Assembly: GCA_002404055.1 (NCBI GenBank)
Contig: DHIZ01000257.1
Span: 349 to 12,050, forward strand
Reading direction: 5' to 3'
Source: Chloroflexi bacterium UBA4733
GTDB taxonomy: Bacteria > Chloroflexota > UBA4733
Length of the DNA stretch: 11,702 bases
Each line of letters starts with the position of its first letter. The first letter of the stretch is position 1. The notes under the pieces were generated by a model. That model saw only the letters and a list, made by a program, of their open reading frames with translations, was not told the origin of the DNA and did not search any database. Below, piece after piece: positions 1 through 7,606 of this stretch. A program made the translations under genes and the position numbers.

Positions 1-151
1 GCGCCAGAGTTCCCGGCGACTGAAGTCGCGGGCTATCTTTGCCAAGCCCGCCTTCGCGGGCTGCGACGAGACGTGCGGGGGAGAGTCTAGTCCGCGCAGG
101 CGGACTTCGCTCGCTGTAGCCCGCGACTTCAGTCGCCGGGAACTCTGGCGC
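1..151. repeat. REPIN/MITE-like structured element with perfect 35-bp inverted arms
   Basis: The first 35 bases (1-35) are the exact reverse complement of 117-151. Each arm contains the near-palindrome GCGACTGAAGTCGC or its complement, so each arm can also fold on itself. Between the arms lie two perfect hairpins: 7-bp stems at 45-51/56-62 with loop CTTC, and at 89-95/100-106 with loop GCAG. No ORF with gene-like features lies inside and no transposase is adjacent. Inverted pairs of REP palindromes (REPINs) and MITEs have this form and are moved in trans by Y1/RAYT or other transposases; that mechanism is inferred here. The element starts at the first base of the window, so it may extend further left. 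Confidence 0.8.
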
Positions 152-200
152 GAACTGACCGGGACTTGTGGGATGCACCATTACAGCGACCGCGGCCAAA

Positions 201-230
201 TTGACACTCCAATCCACAACGCCATATAGT
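201..230 (+). promoter_or_regulatory. Sigma70-type promoter for the HNH gene
   Basis: A perfect -35 TTGACA (201-206) is followed after 18 bases by TATAGT (225-230), which differs from the -10 consensus at one position. The expected transcription start is near 237. That lies after the ATG at 235 and about 25 bases before the ATG at 262, so the promoter also argues for the downstream start codon. Confidence 0.75.
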
Positions 231-261
231 TAGTATGCCAGAGGAATTCAGGTGGGAGGCG

Positions 262-768
262 ATGACGCTCGTACACTCGCGTGTGCTCGTGTTGAACGCT
301 TCCTACGAGCCGCTCAGCGTCGTGCCGGTCCGCCGCGCCGTGGCGCTGCTGCTGCGCAACAAGGCGGAAGTGGTGGAGGCCGCCGAGCGAGCACTGCGCT
401 CCATGTCGCTGTCGATGGAGTGGCCGCTGGTGATCCGGCTGGTCTACTACGTGCGCATCGGCTCCCTGGCACGCCCCGCCCCGTTCACGCGGCGCGGTGT
501 GCTGCTGCGCGATCGCAGTTGTCAGTACTGCGGCGGCAGTTCCGACCTCACCATCGACCACATCCAGCCGCTCTCGCGCGGCGGCGCCTCCTCCTGGACC
601 AACTGTGTAGCGGCCTGTGGCCCTTGCAACCGCCGCAAAGCCAACCGCCTGCCGGCGGAGGCCGGTATGGACCTGCGCCACCAACCCTACCAGCCGCGCT
701 ACCTGGCCTTCGCCCTGGTGTCGGCCAACCCGGCCGAAGAAGCCTGGCGCAAGTACCTGGCGAGCTAA
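262..768 (+). CDS. HNH endonuclease family protein
   Basis: This 168-residue protein belongs to the small stand-alone HNH nuclease family common in Chloroflexota, Actinobacteria and Cyanobacteria, which opens with a conserved VLVLNASYEPL-type segment (here residues 8-18). The HNH zinc/metal module spans about residues 87-126: a CQYC knuckle (Cys87, Cys90), the DH pair (Asp99-His100) in TIDHIQPLSRGG, and a second knuckle with Cys119, Cys122 and Asn123. All catalytic and zinc positions are intact, so metal-dependent DNA cleavage or nicking is expected. The cellular role of this family is not established; no partner methylase or phage gene is nearby. The start at 262 is chosen because GGTGGGAGG (251-259) lies just upstream and the promoter predicts transcription from about 237; the in-frame ATG at 235 has no ribosome binding site. 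Confidence 0.88.
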   Translation: MTLVHSRVLVLNASYEPLSVVPVRRAVALLLRNKAEVVEAAERALRSMSLSMEWPLVIRLVYYVRIGSLARPAPFTRRGVLLRDRSCQYCGGSSDLTIDHIQPLSRGGASSWTNCVAACGPCNRRKANRLPAEAGMDLRHQPYQPRYLAFALVSANPAEEAWRKYLAS

Positions 769-786
769 AGGTCATCGGGCAACGGG

Positions 787-792
787 TATAGT
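787..792 (+). promoter_or_regulatory. Possible -10 element upstream of the lipoprotein locus
   Basis: TATAGT, the same hexamer as the strong promoter at 225-230, lies 18 bases after the HNH stop codon. No good -35 box is found 16-18 bases upstream. Transcription from here would start near 799, just before the small ORF at 817. It is plausible as the lipoprotein promoter, but weakly supported. Confidence 0.3.
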
Positions 793-816
793 GGCGCGGT
801 GAGAACGAGGAGAGGC

Positions 817-870
817 ATGCAAACGAACCTGACCCGTAGGAGCACATCGCCACTGCGCAGTCCTTTTTGA
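817..870 (+). CDS. Possible 17-residue upstream ORF (leader peptide)
   Basis: An ATG at 817 follows a strong Shine-Dalgarno region (GAGGAGAGG, 807-815) and reads 17 codons (MQTNLTRRSTSPLRSPF) to a TGA at 868-870. That stop lies 9 bases before the ATG of the propeller lipoprotein, in the same reading frame. The downstream ATG has no recognisable ribosome binding site of its own. The small ORF could be a leader that delivers ribosomes by translational coupling. Alternatively, 817 could be the ancestral start of the lipoprotein, now cut off by an in-frame stop. The peptide matches nothing I recognise. Confidence 0.3.
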   Translation: MQTNLTRRSTSPLRSPF

Positions 871-879
871 ACGGCGACC

Positions 880-2181
880 ATGACGGCAGACGGTCAGCCT
901 GCCTGTACTCCGGCCCCAACTATCCTGGCGCCGGATCGCTTCGATGACGGTATCGTGCAGGCCCTCGCGGCGCACCTGGGCCGTCGCCGCGTGCTGGAAG
1001 CAGCAACTGGTGGCATGGCGACGTTGCTCCTGGCAGCGTGCGGCACGAGTCCGAGCGCATCGAGTTCCGCCAGCACCTCGGCGGCCTTGACCAGCGCCGC
1101 TGCCGCAACGACCGCGCCGGCCGGCACGGCAGCAGCGAGCGTGGCGGCCACGAGCTCGACGCTTTCGTTGTCTTCCAGCGCAGTGAGCACTGCGGCATCG
1201 AACAGCGTAGCAGCCACCTCGACGACCGCGGCGAGCGGCAGTGGCGCAACGGCGGCGGGGGCTGCACCCTGGGTCTACGTCTTCAACACCGGCTCGCAGG
1301 ATGTCAGCATCATCGACTCGGCCACCCACAAGGTGCTCGCCACCCGGCCGCTGGGGGCTGCCGTGCGCTGGCTCTGCAATGAGCAGCGCTACTGGGATGG
1401 ACAGCATATCTGGACCTACGACTTCCCCAACAACAAGCTAGTGGCCATCGCCATCGACCCCAAGGCCATGCAGGTCGTCACCACCGTCGACACCGGCACC
1501 ACAGGGCCGGGCCACAGCTTGATGCTGACGACGGATAAGCAGACGGCGTTCCTCAACGCCGCCGGCAGCAACGTCATCAACGTGATTGACGTGGCGAAAG
1601 GCGCGGTGACCGACAAGATCGATACCGGCAAGTTCCCTTGAGACTTTCACCTCTCGCCGGACGGTCAGTTCGGCTTCACCCCGGAGCGCGACCAGGACAC
1701 GGTGGCCAAGATCGACATGTCGACGCGCAAGGTCGTCAAACGTGTTGATTTCCCCAAGGGGAGCAAACCCTACATGTTGCGCATGTCTCCCGACGGCAAG
1801 GAACTGTGGGTTCAGGCGTCGGGCGCCAACACCAACAACATTCTGGACCCCAACACCCTGGAGATCAAGGAGAGCGCCGCCGACGGCAAAGGGCCGGTCA
1901 CCAACGCCTGGTCGCCCGATGGTCGCTACGTCTTCCTCAGCCACGAAGGCGACACCTTCGTTACCGTCTATAACGCGCAGACTCACAAGGTGGTCAAACG
2001 CATCGACGTGGGCCAGGACAACACCAACATCGGCTTCACGCCCGACAGCAAGACGGCCTTCGTCGCCGTCACCGGCGCCAACAGCGTGGCAGTGATCGAC
2101 GTGGCCTCGCTGGCAGTGACAACACAGGTGGCCGTCGGCAAGCAACCGCAGGGTCTTATCGTTATGGCGCCGCCGCAATAG
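880..2181 (+). pseudogene. Tat-type lipoprotein with YVTN/YncE-like beta-propeller, interrupted by in-frame TGA at 1639-1641
   Basis: Read through the stop, this is a 433-residue secreted lipoprotein. Residues 35-54 carry a twin-arginine-like segment (GRRRVLEAA) and a lipobox ending LLAAC, with Cys54 as the lipidation site. A Ser/Thr/Ala-rich linker (about 55-125) follows, then a propeller of repeated blades with motifs such as VSIIDSATHKV, MSPDGKELWV and VAVIDVASLAV. YVTN/YncE-like propellers are extracytoplasmic binding or scaffold proteins; the ligand cannot be told. The frame is continuous on both sides of TGA 1639-1641 (codon 254), and blade homology resumes immediately with DFHLSPDG. 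The codon aligns with a Tyr in the next blade, so an ancestral TGG (Trp) with a single G-to-A change is likely. The upstream half alone would end in mid-propeller. A GTG at 1702 opens the distal half but has no clear ribosome binding site. Sequencing error is the main alternative. The exact N-terminal start is uncertain. Confidence 0.75.
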
Positions 2182-2189
2182 GGCGGCGC
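2167..2189. terminator. GC-rich hairpin between convergent genes, possible bidirectional terminator
   Basis: GCGCCGCC (2167-2174) pairs perfectly with GGCGGCGC (2182-2189) across a 7-base loop. The stem overlaps the last codons of the propeller gene and touches the stop codon of the convergent response-regulator gene. There is no T-tract on either side, so intrinsic termination would be weak. The position between two convergent stops only 7 bases apart is the main support. Confidence 0.4.
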
Positions 2190-2944
2190 TAACGCGCAGC
2201 GTGCAACTGCTCCCCGATCACCGCCGCCAGTTCCTCGGCGGTGCAGGGTTTCCGCAGGAGTCTGGCCGCTCCCAGGCGCTCGGCGATGGACCAGCTCGCC
2301 TCGGCCACTTCTGGACTGGCCGTCAACATAATCACGGGGATGTTCCGTGTTGTGGGGCCTGCCCTTAGGGCTTCCAGGGCTGCCAGCCCATCGGTGCCGG
2401 GCATGCGCACGTCGAGCAGGGCGAGGTCGGGCTGCTCCTGTTGCGCCAGGGCGACGGCTTCGGCGCCGTCGGCCGCCGTAACCACACGGTAGCCGCGCTG
2501 CTGCAGGATGTGCGCCAGCAGCCGGCGCACGTCAGGGTCGTCGTCGGCGACTAACACCAGATAGGGCCGCGTCTCCGAGAGTACAGCCGCCACGTGCTCC
2601 AGCAGCAACGGCTCACTGATTGGTTTGGTGAGGTAGTCCACGGCGCCCAGCAGCTTGCCCCGTCCGTTGTCTTCCAGGATGGAGATCAACATCACCGGGA
2701 TGGTGGCTGTGGCAGCGTCAGCCTTCAGCCACTCCAGCGCGGTGAAGCCGTCAGCACCTGCCATGAGCACGTCCAGCGTGATGAGGTCGGGCCGCTCACT
2801 CCGTGCCAGGCGCAGCGCCGCTGAAGCGTCGGGCGCCAGCATAACCTCGTAGCCCGCCCGTTCGAGGTAGCGCTGGAGGAGCCTGGCGATATCCTGTTCG
2901 TCGTCGACCACCAGGATCCGTCCCTCGGGTGGTGATGCGGCCAC
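2189..2944 (-). CDS. Tandem double-receiver response regulator (probable C-terminal part of a broken hybrid histidine kinase)
   Basis: This 251-residue cytoplasmic protein consists of two CheY-like receiver domains and no output domain. REC1 (about 9-122) has the acidic pair Asp14-Asp15, phosphoacceptor Asp58 and Lys107 in DYLTKP. REC2 (about 128-248) has Asp134-Asp136, phosphoacceptor Asp178, Thr208 and Lys232. Both look able to accept phosphate. The only available start is a GTG at 2944 with no Shine-Dalgarno sequence, and it lies inside the kinase reading frame (149-base overlap, different phase). The first residues (ASPPEGRILVVDDE) resemble an inter-domain linker of a hybrid kinase rather than a natural N-terminus. 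I infer that this was the receiver tail of a PAS-HisKA-HATPase-REC-REC protein. Low-level expression by reinitiation is possible. Confidence 0.8.
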   Translation of the reverse strand: MAASPPEGRILVVDDEQDIARLLQRYLERAGYEVMLAPDASAALRLARSERPDLITLDVLMAGADGFTALEWLKADAATATIPVMLISILEDNGRGKLLGAVDYLTKPISEPLLLEHVAAVLSETRPYLVLVADDDPDVRRLLAHILQQRGYRVVTAADGAEAVALAQQEQPDLALLDVRMPGTDGLAALEALRAGPTTRNIPVIMLTASPEVAEASWSIAERLGAARLLRKPCTAEELAAVIGEQLHAAR

Positions 2945-4160
2945 CGGACGGCGTGTATTTATGAGCGTTTGAGACCAGATTTGTCAGGATCTGCGTCACG
3001 CGGTCGCTGTCGCCCATGACGGCCGGCAGGGTGTCGGCCAGTTCGAGCACAACCTGCTGCCCCTTGCGTTCGACCTGCGGTCGAAAGGTAGCGACGACGC
3101 TGCCGACGAGGGCGGAGAGGTCCAGAGTCGTGTACCGCAGGTCGATCCGGCCGGCCTCGATGCGGGAAAGGTCCAGCAAGTCGCTGACGAGGGCGACGAG
3201 GCGATCGGAGTTGTTCTTCACGATCGTCAGGAATTCCTGTTGCTCGGCGGCCACTTCGCCGACTTCTCCGGCCAGCAGCAGATCCACGTAGCCTTTGATC
3301 GACGTCAGCGGCGTGCGCAATTCGTGGGACACGAGGGAGACGAACTCGCTCTTCATGCGGTCGACCTCCCGTTCACCGGTCACATCACGAAGCACATGGA
3401 GGCGTCCGATGAGCTGGTGGTCGGCGCCATGCACCGGTGTCGAGATGAGTTGCAGCACGCGCGACTGAGGCCAGACTTGCACGAGGTCCTGCGTCCCCCT
3501 TGTTTCGGTACCGGTGACCTGTTCTACCAGCGTGCGCAGTTTGTTGATGTCGCCGAAGACGCGGGTAAGGTGAGGCTCCAGGTCGGCCAGACTCCGCCCG
3601 AGGGTCGTGTCGGCCGGCAGCGCCAGCAACTCCTCAAAGCTCCGGTTGACAGTGATGGCCAGGCGATCCGGGGAGACCAGAATCATGGCATCACCAGTGG
3701 CGTCCAGCACGGCGCTCAACTGGCCCCGGGCCCGCTCGGTCGCCACAAACTGCTGGGCCATGGCCTGTTCCGCCCGCTCGCGCTGCGCCATCAGCGCGCC
3801 GCGAATCTCTTCCTGTTCGCGCAGCGTCTTCGCTTGGGCCTGGCGCAGGAAGCCGACGGCGAGAGCCGCCAGCAGCATGGTGAGGCGCGACTGGAGCGCC
3901 ACGGCCTGCTCGTCGGCCGCGTCCATACTGAGCGCGTCCGCCAGCACCTCCTGCGTGTACTCCAGAGCCTCAGACTGGGCGTAATGCAGGCGCACCAGTG
4001 CTGCGCCGATGGCCTGGGCCTGCGCGGGCTGAAAGGGGTCAGACAGCAGGCAGCCGATGGCCTGATCGGTCAACGCCAGGAGTTGCTCGTGTACTTCCTG
4101 CGCGCTTCGCGGCACGAAACTGGTGAGCGCCATCGCCCGCCGCCAGCGCACAGCGATCAC
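2796..4160 (-). pseudogene. PAS-domain sensor histidine kinase lacking the catalytic ATP-binding core, ends out of frame
   Basis: The 454-residue ORF has an N-terminal helical region with no membrane segment (about 10-110), a coiled coil (about 110-150), a PAS domain (about 145-262), a HisKA dimerisation domain with phospho-acceptor His279 in SHELRTPLTSIKG, and the start of the HATPase domain with its N-box (NLVSNAHKYTPSGG, 394-407). It then diverges. The G1, F and G2 boxes are absent, and the last roughly 45 residues are an off-frame reading of the receiver gene. Such a protein cannot bind ATP or autophosphorylate, though it could be phosphorylated by a partner. A deletion with frameshift near 2930-2945 in an ancestral hybrid kinase explains this best. 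The GTG at 4160 and the ATG at 4133 (residue 10) are both possible starts; neither has a strong ribosome binding site. No convincing promoter was found in 4161-4350. Confidence 0.8.
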
Positions 4161-4350
4161 GTCACGTCTGCCTGTTAAGGTCGGGCGTAACTGGGCCAGG
4201 GTCGTGGCTCGCTTCGCTTGGTCCGTCGCGCCGTCTCCTCATCACCGACCTGCTCATGGCAGTGTACATCAGGCAGCGGGATCGGACCGCGCTCGCGTTG
4301 CGGCAACCAGACCACGTTCCACCGCTTGTATGCCGCACGCTAGCGAAAAG

Positions 4351-5754
4351 TCAGCCGGCATCCATCACGGCCACCCCCGCCACGGCAACACGGCGGGCGT
4401 GCTGCCAGTCGGTACGCCGGAAACGGACGACGATGGCCGCGGCGGCAAGCGGTGCGACCGCCGCGAAGCAGAGCCAGGCTGCGGGCAGACCATGGCCCAG
4501 ACCAGCCACGACGACCCAGGCGAGCAGGACGGAAAACCAGATGGATGACGCATTCACCAATAACGGGAAGCGCGTATCGCCCGAACCACGCAGCGCGCCG
4601 GAGAGCACGATGCCGATGGCCCAGGTCGGTTGGAACAGGGCGATCGAGCGCAAGGCGGCGCTGCCCAGGGCGATAACCCCAGGATCGCTGCTGAAGCCGC
4701 GCACGATCAACTGTCCCCCGACGACGAACAGCAAGCCGGCCGTCCCCATCCAGAGCACCGCCCAGCGCATCGCTTCCAACGCCGCCTTGCGCCCCTCTGC
4801 CGGTTGCCCTGCGCCCAAACTTTGCCCGACCAACGTCGTGGCGGCGATGGAGAAGCCGAAACCGGGCAACTGCGACACCGACATGGCGTTCCCCACGACG
4901 CGCTGGGCGGCCAGCGCGTCCGTCCCCAGCCGGGCGATGAGTACCGTCAGCATAGTGAAGGCGCTGGAGACGAGCAGTTGCTCCATGGCCGCCGGCAGTC
5001 CCAGCCGCAAGATGGCCCGTGCCGAGGTCCAGTGCGGCCGCCAGCCGATCCGACCGAGCAGACGAATGCCCATGCGACCGCGGAAGAGCAGAATAAGGAG
5101 CAGGCTGGCCGAGACCGTCCGCCCGAGCGTCGCCGCCCAGGCGCTACCCGTCGGGCCCATCGCCGGGAAGCCCAGGTGACCGAAGATAAACGCCCAGGCG
5201 GCGACCGCGTTGACCACGTTGGCGATGGCCGTGCAGACGAGGGGAGTGCGCGTGTCGCCGGCGCCGCGCAAGACCGAGGAGCAAGCGAACGCCAGCATCA
5301 GCACGACCAGTGTGCCCAGCACGACCCGCAGGTAGGATGCGGCGATCGCCGCGACTACCGGCGTGACCCCGAACAGCCCGACGAAGGGAGCGGCAAAGCG
5401 CCAGCCCAGGAACGAAAGCGGCAAGGCCAGCACAACGCCCCAGACGACGACCTGGCGTGCCAGCCGGCTCGCCTCAGCGAACTGGCCGGCCCCGGTGGCG
5501 TGGGCGACCAGGATGGAGCCGCCCACGACGACCGCCGAGAGCACGGAGATGAGCAGAAACATGACCTGGATCGACGTGCCAACCCCTGCCAGGGCGTTGG
5601 CGCCGAGCCGAGAAACGAAGAGCGTATCGACGATGCCGATCATGGTCTGCAACAGGTTCTCGCCGATGACCGGCGCCGCCAACAGCAGCACGCGCCGCCG
5701 GACCGAGGGCGCCTGGGCAGGCGTTGTCACCGCGCCGTCGCGTCTCGTCAGCAT
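4351..5754 (-). CDS. MATE family efflux transporter
   Basis: This 467-residue inner-membrane protein, near the usual family length, exports drugs or other cations and metabolites by Na+ or H+ antiport. About 12 hydrophobic segments form two homologous halves. The internal duplication is visible as paired motifs: RGAGDTRTP (163-171) against RGSGDTRFP (389-397). The second half also carries VGQSLGAGQP (309-318), and the N-terminal half opens with APVIGENLLQTMIGIVDT. The start at 5754 is chosen because AAGGTGGGG (5762-5770) sits 7 bases upstream. A longer frame open to 6087 would add a non-hydrophobic, low-quality extension running through the divergent promoter and into the transporter gene on the other strand. 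The gene is divergent from the transporter/TusA pair. The substrate cannot be told from sequence. Confidence 0.9.
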   Translation of the reverse strand: MLTRRDGAVTTPAQAPSVRRRVLLLAAPVIGENLLQTMIGIVDTLFVSRLGANALAGVGTSIQVMFLLISVLSAVVVGGSILVAHATGAGQFAEASRLARQVVVWGVVLALPLSFLGWRFAAPFVGLFGVTPVVAAIAASYLRVVLGTLVVLMLAFACSSVLRGAGDTRTPLVCTAIANVVNAVAAWAFIFGHLGFPAMGPTGSAWAATLGRTVSASLLLILLFRGRMGIRLLGRIGWRPHWTSARAILRLGLPAAMEQLLVSSAFTMLTVLIARLGTDALAAQRVVGNAMSVSQLPGFGFSIAATTLVGQSLGAGQPAEGRKAALEAMRWAVLWMGTAGLLFVVGGQLIVRGFSSDPGVIALGSAALRSIALFQPTWAIGIVLSGALRGSGDTRFPLLVNASSIWFSVLLAWVVVAGLGHGLPAAWLCFAAVAPLAAAAIVVRFRRTDWQHARRVAVAGVAVMDAG

Positions 5755-5865
5755 GCGCTCGCCCCACCTTCGTCCAAGCCCGACCCCCAAAAATGGCAAG
5801 CCTGTACCGTACCACGTTGCTGACGAACCCATTCGGGGCGGTGTAGGTGTCACGACGCCAGCACG

Positions 5866-5894
5866 TTGACGGCTATTCCAGCTTACGCTACTAT
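5866..5894 (+). promoter_or_regulatory. Sigma70-type promoter for the transporter/TusA pair
   Basis: TTGACG (5866-5871) and TACTAT (5889-5894) are separated by 17 bases, which gives five of six and four of six consensus matches. Transcription would start near 5901 and leave a leader of about 50 bases before the GTG at 5954. Confidence 0.55.
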
Positions 5895-5953
5895 GTACGG
5901 AGACAAAGTCAACAATCGTCGAGCCGCCCCAACGGCCCGAATGGAGGATCACG

Positions 5954-7204
5954 GTGAGTGTCAATGCCCCTGCGACAGCGCAACGGGCGGCCTTTGGTGG
6001 GCAGCTACCGCTGGTCGGCCTGTTCAAGGTCGGAGCGGTTCTCGCGGCGCTGGCCCTGCTGGTCATGATGGCCGTGGCGAGTCCCACCTATGGCGTCTTC
6101 TGGGCCTTCGGGTTGGTGTTCGGCGTCATTTTGCAGCGCAGCAGGCTGTGCTTCGCTTCCGCCTTTCGCGACCTATTCCTGCTGCGCGACGGACGCACCA
6201 TGCGCGCCATCCTGGTGGCGCTGGGCCTGGCGACGATCGGCTTCGCGCTGCTGATGACCAAGGCGGTGCCCGACCCGACAGCCGGCGCGCTCCCCGATCA
6301 GGCGCACGTCATTCCCATTGGCTGGTACCTGGTGGTGGGCGGCGTCACGTTTGGTCTGGGGATGGTGATCGCCGGTGGCTGCGTCTCCGGCACCCTCTAT
6401 CGCATTGGCGAGGGCTACGTCGCCTCCCTGGTCAGTCTGCTCGGCATCCTGGTCGGTCTGGAAGTCGCCGCCCATACCTGGAACTGGTGGTACCACACCG
6501 AAATCGCTTCAGCTCCGGTCTTCTGGCTGCCGAACATCTTCGGCTATGTTGGCGCCATCGTGGTAACGGTGGCTTTGCTCGCCGTGGCCTACCTGCTGAC
6601 GCTCTGGCGGGAGGCGGGACGCGGACCGCAAATACCGATGCGCCGGAAGGCAGAGGTTGAGCCGGCGACGGTGCGCGGCCAGATCACCCGCAGCTACCGC
6701 CGTTGGTTTGTCAGCGGCTGGCCGATCACGACTGGCGCGCTGGCCCTCGCCATCCTGAACATCTTTGCCTATACCTACGATCACCCGCTCGGCGTCACGG
6801 GCGAACTCGGTACCTGGGCGGAACGGGGCTTCAGCGCGCTCGGTCTGGGGGCGGGTGCGTTGGACGGCGCCTCCAGTCTGGCCGGCTGCAACCTCGTCGC
6901 CGGTAACGGCGCGAGCTGGCTCACCGGCAACTTTGCCCTCGACGCCGGTCTCGTGTTCGGCGCTTTCGTTGCGGCGGTGCTCGCCTCCGAGTTCAAGCTG
7001 CGTTTCCCGCGTCAGAAAGTTCGCTACGTGCAGTCCCTCGGCGGCGGCGCTTTGATGGGCTATGGGGCCGGCATCGCCGCCGGTTGCACCATCGGAGCCT
7101 TTTTCTCTGCAATCCCCTCGCTCGGCCTCAACGGCTGGGTGTTTGGCCTGAGCTTGCTGGCCGGCGCTGCCGGCGGCGTGCAAATCATCAAGCGTATTGC
7201 CTGA
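5954..7204 (+). CDS. YeeE/YedE family membrane transporter (thiosulfate TsuA-like or selenium YedE-like)
   Basis: This 416-residue polytopic inner-membrane protein consists of two similar halves of the YeeE/YedE (Sulf_transp) fold. Family cysteine motifs are present: Cys66 in QRSRLCFASAFRD, Cys143 in GGCVSGTLYRIGEG, Cys312 in LAGCNLVAGNG and Cys378 in AAGCTIGAFFSAI. In thiosulfate-transporting TsuA, conserved cysteines relay thiosulfate through the membrane by S-H-S contacts. E. coli YedE, also paired with a TusA-like protein, is linked to selenium. The length here is closer to YedE (about 400) than to TsuA (about 330-350), so the substrate is undecided. The GTG start is supported by GGAGG at 5943-5947, 6 bases upstream. 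The TusA-family gene follows after 35 bases, most likely in the same operon. Confidence 0.88.
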   Translation: MSVNAPATAQRAAFGGQLPLVGLFKVGAVLAALALLVMMAVASPTYGVFWAFGLVFGVILQRSRLCFASAFRDLFLLRDGRTMRAILVALGLATIGFALLMTKAVPDPTAGALPDQAHVIPIGWYLVVGGVTFGLGMVIAGGCVSGTLYRIGEGYVASLVSLLGILVGLEVAAHTWNWWYHTEIASAPVFWLPNIFGYVGAIVVTVALLAVAYLLTLWREAGRGPQIPMRRKAEVEPATVRGQITRSYRRWFVSGWPITTGALALAILNIFAYTYDHPLGVTGELGTWAERGFSALGLGAGALDGASSLAGCNLVAGNGASWLTGNFALDAGLVFGAFVAAVLASEFKLRFPRQKVRYVQSLGGGALMGYGAGIAAGCTIGAFFSAIPSLGLNGWVFGLSLLAGAAGGVQIIKRIA

Positions 7205-7239
7205 CTGCAGCGGCAGGATAGGCAGAAAGGAACCCAACC

Positions 7240-7536
7240 ATGGCGCGTGTACTGGATGTCCGGGGCGAGATTTGCCCCTACCCAATGATGAAGGCTGTTG
7301 AGCAGTTGAAGAAGCTGAAAGGTGAGGAGACGCTGGAGGTGTTGACCGACCACGCCCCCGCGCTCTCGACGATCCCCTGGGAAGCAGCCAAGCTCGGCTA
7401 CGCGACCGCCATCACCAGCAGCGGGCACGCCGAATGGCGGCTGGACCTGACACGCGACGCCGCGGCGTCGCGCAACCCGAGTGCCGTCCTCAGCCAGCTT
7501 GCTGAGCAACTGGACGCCCTCGGCGTCGCCGAATAA
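7240..7536 (+). CDS. TusA-family sulfurtransferase (sulfur carrier)
   Basis: This 98-residue cytoplasmic protein opens with the TusA signature: LDVRGEICPYPMMKA, with the CPxP motif and persulfide-forming Cys12. The core (about 1-75) has the beta-alpha-beta-alpha-beta-beta pattern of the family, and a helical tail of about 25 residues (SAVLSQLAEQLDALGVAE) makes it longer than E. coli TusA (81). Downstream of a YeeE/YedE transporter, such proteins (TsuB/YeeD, YedF) accept the imported sulfur species, or possibly selenium, and pass it on; this role is inferred from context. The ribosome binding site AAAGGAA (7226-7232) lies 7 bases before the ATG. Confidence 0.9.
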   Translation: MARVLDVRGEICPYPMMKAVEQLKKLKGEETLEVLTDHAPALSTIPWEAAKLGYATAITSSGHAEWRLDLTRDAAASRNPSAVLSQLAEQLDALGVAE

Positions 7537-7606
7537 GGCGCCGCTAGCGCGCTGACCAGAGTCTATGACCGTTGGACAAGCGTGCTCAGGCCACTTTGGC
7601 TTTGGT

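Noticed and set aside
235..261. Longer HNH protein starting at ATG 235
   Set aside because: It lacks a ribosome binding site, and the promoter at 201-230 predicts a transcript starting at about 237. The ATG at 262 has GGTGGGAGG just upstream.
1639..1641. TGA in the propeller gene read as selenocysteine, given a possible YedE-type selenium transporter nearby
   Set aside because: No convincing SECIS-type stem-loop follows (only a weak GCCG/CGGC pairing), propeller lipoproteins are not known selenoproteins, and the aligned residue in the next blade is Tyr rather than Cys.
3240..4178. Long plus-strand open frame (312 codons) opposite the kinase
   Set aside because: It is antisense to clear PAS/HisKA coding sequence, and its product is a low-complexity Gln/Arg/His-rich string with no domain.
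4630..5823. Long plus-strand open frame (397 codons) opposite the MATE gene
   Set aside because: Its Arg/Gln/Asp/Gly-rich product is a typical shadow of GC-rich coding on the other strand, which carries a well-supported transporter.
5755..6087. N-terminal extension of the MATE transporter to 6087
   Set aside because: The extra 111 residues look like random GC-rich reading, would cross the divergent promoter and overlap the transporter gene on the other strand. The start at 5754 has a good ribosome binding site and normal family length.
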